DNA of 64,000 nt from Actinacidiphila epipremni (GTDB lineage Bacteria; Actinomycetota; Actinomycetes; Streptomycetales; Streptomycetaceae). The DNA lies in the NCBI RefSeq assembly GCF_012034175.1, contig NZ_JAATEJ010000009.1:1-64000 (forward strand), given 5' to 3'. The position numbers were made by a program, and so were the translations under genes. Within the stretch, counting starts at the first letter, position 1. Each line of letters starts with the position of its first letter. This document shows, one piece after another, positions 62,353-64,000 of the stretch. The notes under the pieces were generated by a model. That model was not told where the DNA came from, searched no databases, and saw nothing but the letters and a program-made list of their open reading frames with translations.

Positions 62353-63609
62353 TCAGGGTTTACCCTCCTCGCTGTCCCCGCGGAGGCGGCGCACTCGTTC
62401 GCTGATCCCGTTGGAGAGGCTCTCCGCCACCAAACCGGCCCGGTTCAGAGTTTGGTCGCGGAGGGCACGGGCGGCGTCGGCCCCCTGCGAGGTCTTCTCG
62501 ATCGCCTTGTCCCGGACCTCCGCGACCGCTTCTCCCCAGAGTCGTGCCTCCAGTTCCCGCCTGCCGCGCTCGATACCGAGGCACTGGTGGAAATCCACGA
62601 CCCTGGTCTCAACGTAGTTGCTCGATCGCACCACGACCGGCGAGGCGCTCGGGTGTAGCAGCACCTTCGCATTGGCCGTTTCGGCAGCCGCCTTCATACG
62701 GGTCACCAGACGCTCGGTGCCCCGGGATATGAGCTCCAGCCGGTTCTGCCGGGCGGCCCGGAGGCCGAGGCGATGCCGATCGAGCTCGTCCGGAGTGGAG
62801 TTCAGTACTCGGTCGAGTTCCAGTACAGCGAGCGCGTCCTGCAGTTGGAAGCAGCGGGCGAGTACGGCCAGCCACTCCTGGGCCCTGGCCTCGATGTCCT
62901 TCGCGACCTTGGCGAGGTCACCGATCTTTGCGCTGCGCTCCATCTTCTCAGCAAGGGCGTCGAGTTGACGTAGCGCGTAGGCCTGCGTCGATGCGATTGT
63001 TGCCGGCGCGGCCTGCACTTTCGACCAGGTGACCGCCGAGACCCGATCCACCGCTCCCCGGACGGCCATCGCTTCCTCGATCATCAGATCCACGCCGATC
63101 ATTTGCGCCAGTGCGGCGTCCTTCTGAGCGCGGATCACATCGTCGATCTTCGCGTTGATGGTGGCCAGATAGTCGGTGATATCGTCCATGACCTGCTCCA
63201 TCGCGAGCTGTGCCATGATCCCGGCGGCGCCGGACAGGAGCCCTGGGTTGGTGAAACCCGTGCCCGGTCCCTTCGCGAACTCTACGAAGTCCCTGATCTG
63301 CCCCTTCTTCCCCTTCACCACACCTGTCAGGACGCCCGTCTTGGCGTTCTTCCGTAGTCCGTACTTGTCGATGAGCTCGGCAGAGTCCTTCGTCAGCTTC
63401 ACCCATCGCCCCGATTCAGCGGAGAGTTCGGAAGCCAGCTTCGCTGCTTCGGCCGCGCCACCGAGCGCCGAGCGCAGCCGCGGCAGCCCGAGGTCCTTGG
63501 ACGACGTAAGCCCTTCGGAGACGAGGAAACGTTCGACCGCCGTCGGATCCCCGATAACCGCCAGTCCGTCGCCGTCGCTGATCAGCTGTATCTCGTTGTC
63601 CACACTCAT
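62353..63609 (-). CDS. Helical protein of unknown function
   Basis: 418 residues. The middle (about 130-330) is a long alpha-helical region with coiled-coil-like AEKMERSAKIGDLAKVAKD; the N-terminal part (LVSEGLTSSKDLGLPRL) and hydrophobic turn GLLSGAAGIMAQLAMEQVM are distinct. No signal or clear membrane helix. No domain recognised. Good Streptomyces codon use, so it is likely real. It has no assigned partner. Confidence 0.75.
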   Translation of the reverse strand: MSVDNEIQLISDGDGLAVIGDPTAVERFLVSEGLTSSKDLGLPRLRSALGGAAEAAKLASELSAESGRWVKLTKDSAELIDKYGLRKNAKTGVLTGVVKGKKGQIRDFVEFAKGPGTGFTNPGLLSGAAGIMAQLAMEQVMDDITDYLATINAKIDDVIRAQKDAALAQMIGVDLMIEEAMAVRGAVDRVSAVTWSKVQAAPATIASTQAYALRQLDALAEKMERSAKIGDLAKVAKDIEARAQEWLAVLARCFQLQDALAVLELDRVLNSTPDELDRHRLGLRAARQNRLELISRGTERLVTRMKAAAETANAKVLLHPSASPVVVRSSNYVETRVVDFHQCLGIERGRRELEARLWGEAVAEVRDKAIEKTSQGADAARALRDQTLNRAGLVAESLSNGISERVRRLRGDSEEGKP

Positions 63610-63745
63610 CTCCTCAAGTCACCCGTCCTGCGAATGAAATAGCAGATGCGGACCGCTGCAGACTGATCGTCTGCGAAAAGGCCCCCCCCCGCGACGACCT
63701 TGGCGCGGTTCGGCGCAGGGTCTGCAGGAGACATCGCGGCCGGAT

Positions 63746-64000
63746 CTACTGCACGCTGCCAGCGAAGATCGCCGTGCGGTACCAGCCGTCGCCTGAGGTC
63801 TCCATCGGGGTCAACTCGATCTGGACGCTCTTGGCCGCCTTGGCGAACACGCACGCCTCCTTCCAGCTCTGCGACTTGCCCGCCCGGTGTTCTTCGACGC
63901 GCTGACGGTGCCAGCCGGCGGGGCGGCGGGGGCGTCCTTGGGCCCCGTGGGTGCCGTCGTGGGTTTCGCAGGCACTCAGCGCGCAGGCGGCGGACAGTGT
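63746..64000 (-). CDS. Partial small secreted or lipoprotein gene, 5' end outside
   Basis: The frame ends TAG at 63,746 after a well-coded C-terminus (SWKEACVFAKAAKSVQIELT and GDGWYRTAIFAGSVQ). At the other end is LSAACALSAC, a possible lipobox, but the linker between reads poorly, while a frame shifted by one has a better linker (APTGPKDAPAAPPAG). A frameshift or sequence error is likely. Start and length cannot be told. Confidence 0.45.
   Translation of the reverse strand, partial: TLSAACALSACETHDGTHGAQGRPRRPAGWHRQRVEEHRAGKSQSWKEACVFAKAAKSVQIELTPMETSGDGWYRTAIFAGSVQ

Overview
The window reads as chromosomal DNA of a Streptomyces (or very close actinomycete). It is very GC-rich and uses GTG and TTG starts. 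It carries genus-typical genes: the lsr2 paralogue beside purSQL, a whiJ-like regulator trio, wblA between an ArsA-like ATPase pair and a class A penicillin-binding protein, DUF397, DUF3592, Uma2 and SUKH proteins. No rRNA, CRISPR array or recognisable biosynthetic gene cluster was seen.

Region 1 (1-31,993) is mostly core chromosome. It starts with a transporter and small membrane or immunity-like genes, then a WhiJ-type trio (XRE regulator, DUF397 partner, anti-sigma-like ATPase) and three Uma2 nuclease-fold genes, two of them a tandem duplication. Scattered purine genes follow: purS-purQ-purL (overlapping operon), purC, purD and purA, interleaved with lsr2, three glycine tRNAs, a SLATT membrane protein, a FadR-type regulator, a Ser/Thr kinase, a diacylglycerol-kinase-like protein and a coupled Nudix/metallo-beta-lactamase/P450 operon. 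The first tRNA-Gly(UCC) has altered D- and T-loops like those of peptidoglycan-dedicated staphylococcal tRNAs.

Region 2 (32,000-41,766) is the ArsA pair-wblA-PBP-YqeY-phosphoesterase segment, with a decayed IS110-family transposase upstream of the ArsA genes. It ends in a tRNA-Pro(CGG).

Region 3 (41,723-54,936) is a complete-looking actinomycete integrative and conjugative element (AICE) inserted in the 3' end of that tRNA, flanked by a 47-bp perfect repeat. It has integrase, excisionase, prim-pol plus DUF3631 replication genes, an FtsK-type TraB with a train of small coupled transfer genes, and a GntR repressor facing a perfect 12-bp-arm operator. Its cargo, of visibly lower GC, is a GNAT acetyltransferase plus a DprA-like/phosphoribosyltransferase pair. 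Three element genes are preceded, 29-36 nt before their starts, by hairpins with the same loop. A GTAGCGG repeat is concentrated at two sites, beside the DUF3631 gene and beside traB. These parts are the best candidates for an undescribed system.

Region 4 (54,937-64,000) is an accessory zone. It holds a PD-(D/E)XK-like nuclease gene at the attR edge, then the remains of a second integrative element: an integrase containing a LacI-type helix-turn-helix, broken by two frameshifts and a stop at the catalytic tyrosine, followed by an excisionase, an XRE repressor and a truncated replication gene fused to a truncated HD-domain gene. A SUKH protein, a Nudix hydrolase, a helical protein of unknown function and a partial possible lipoprotein close the window.
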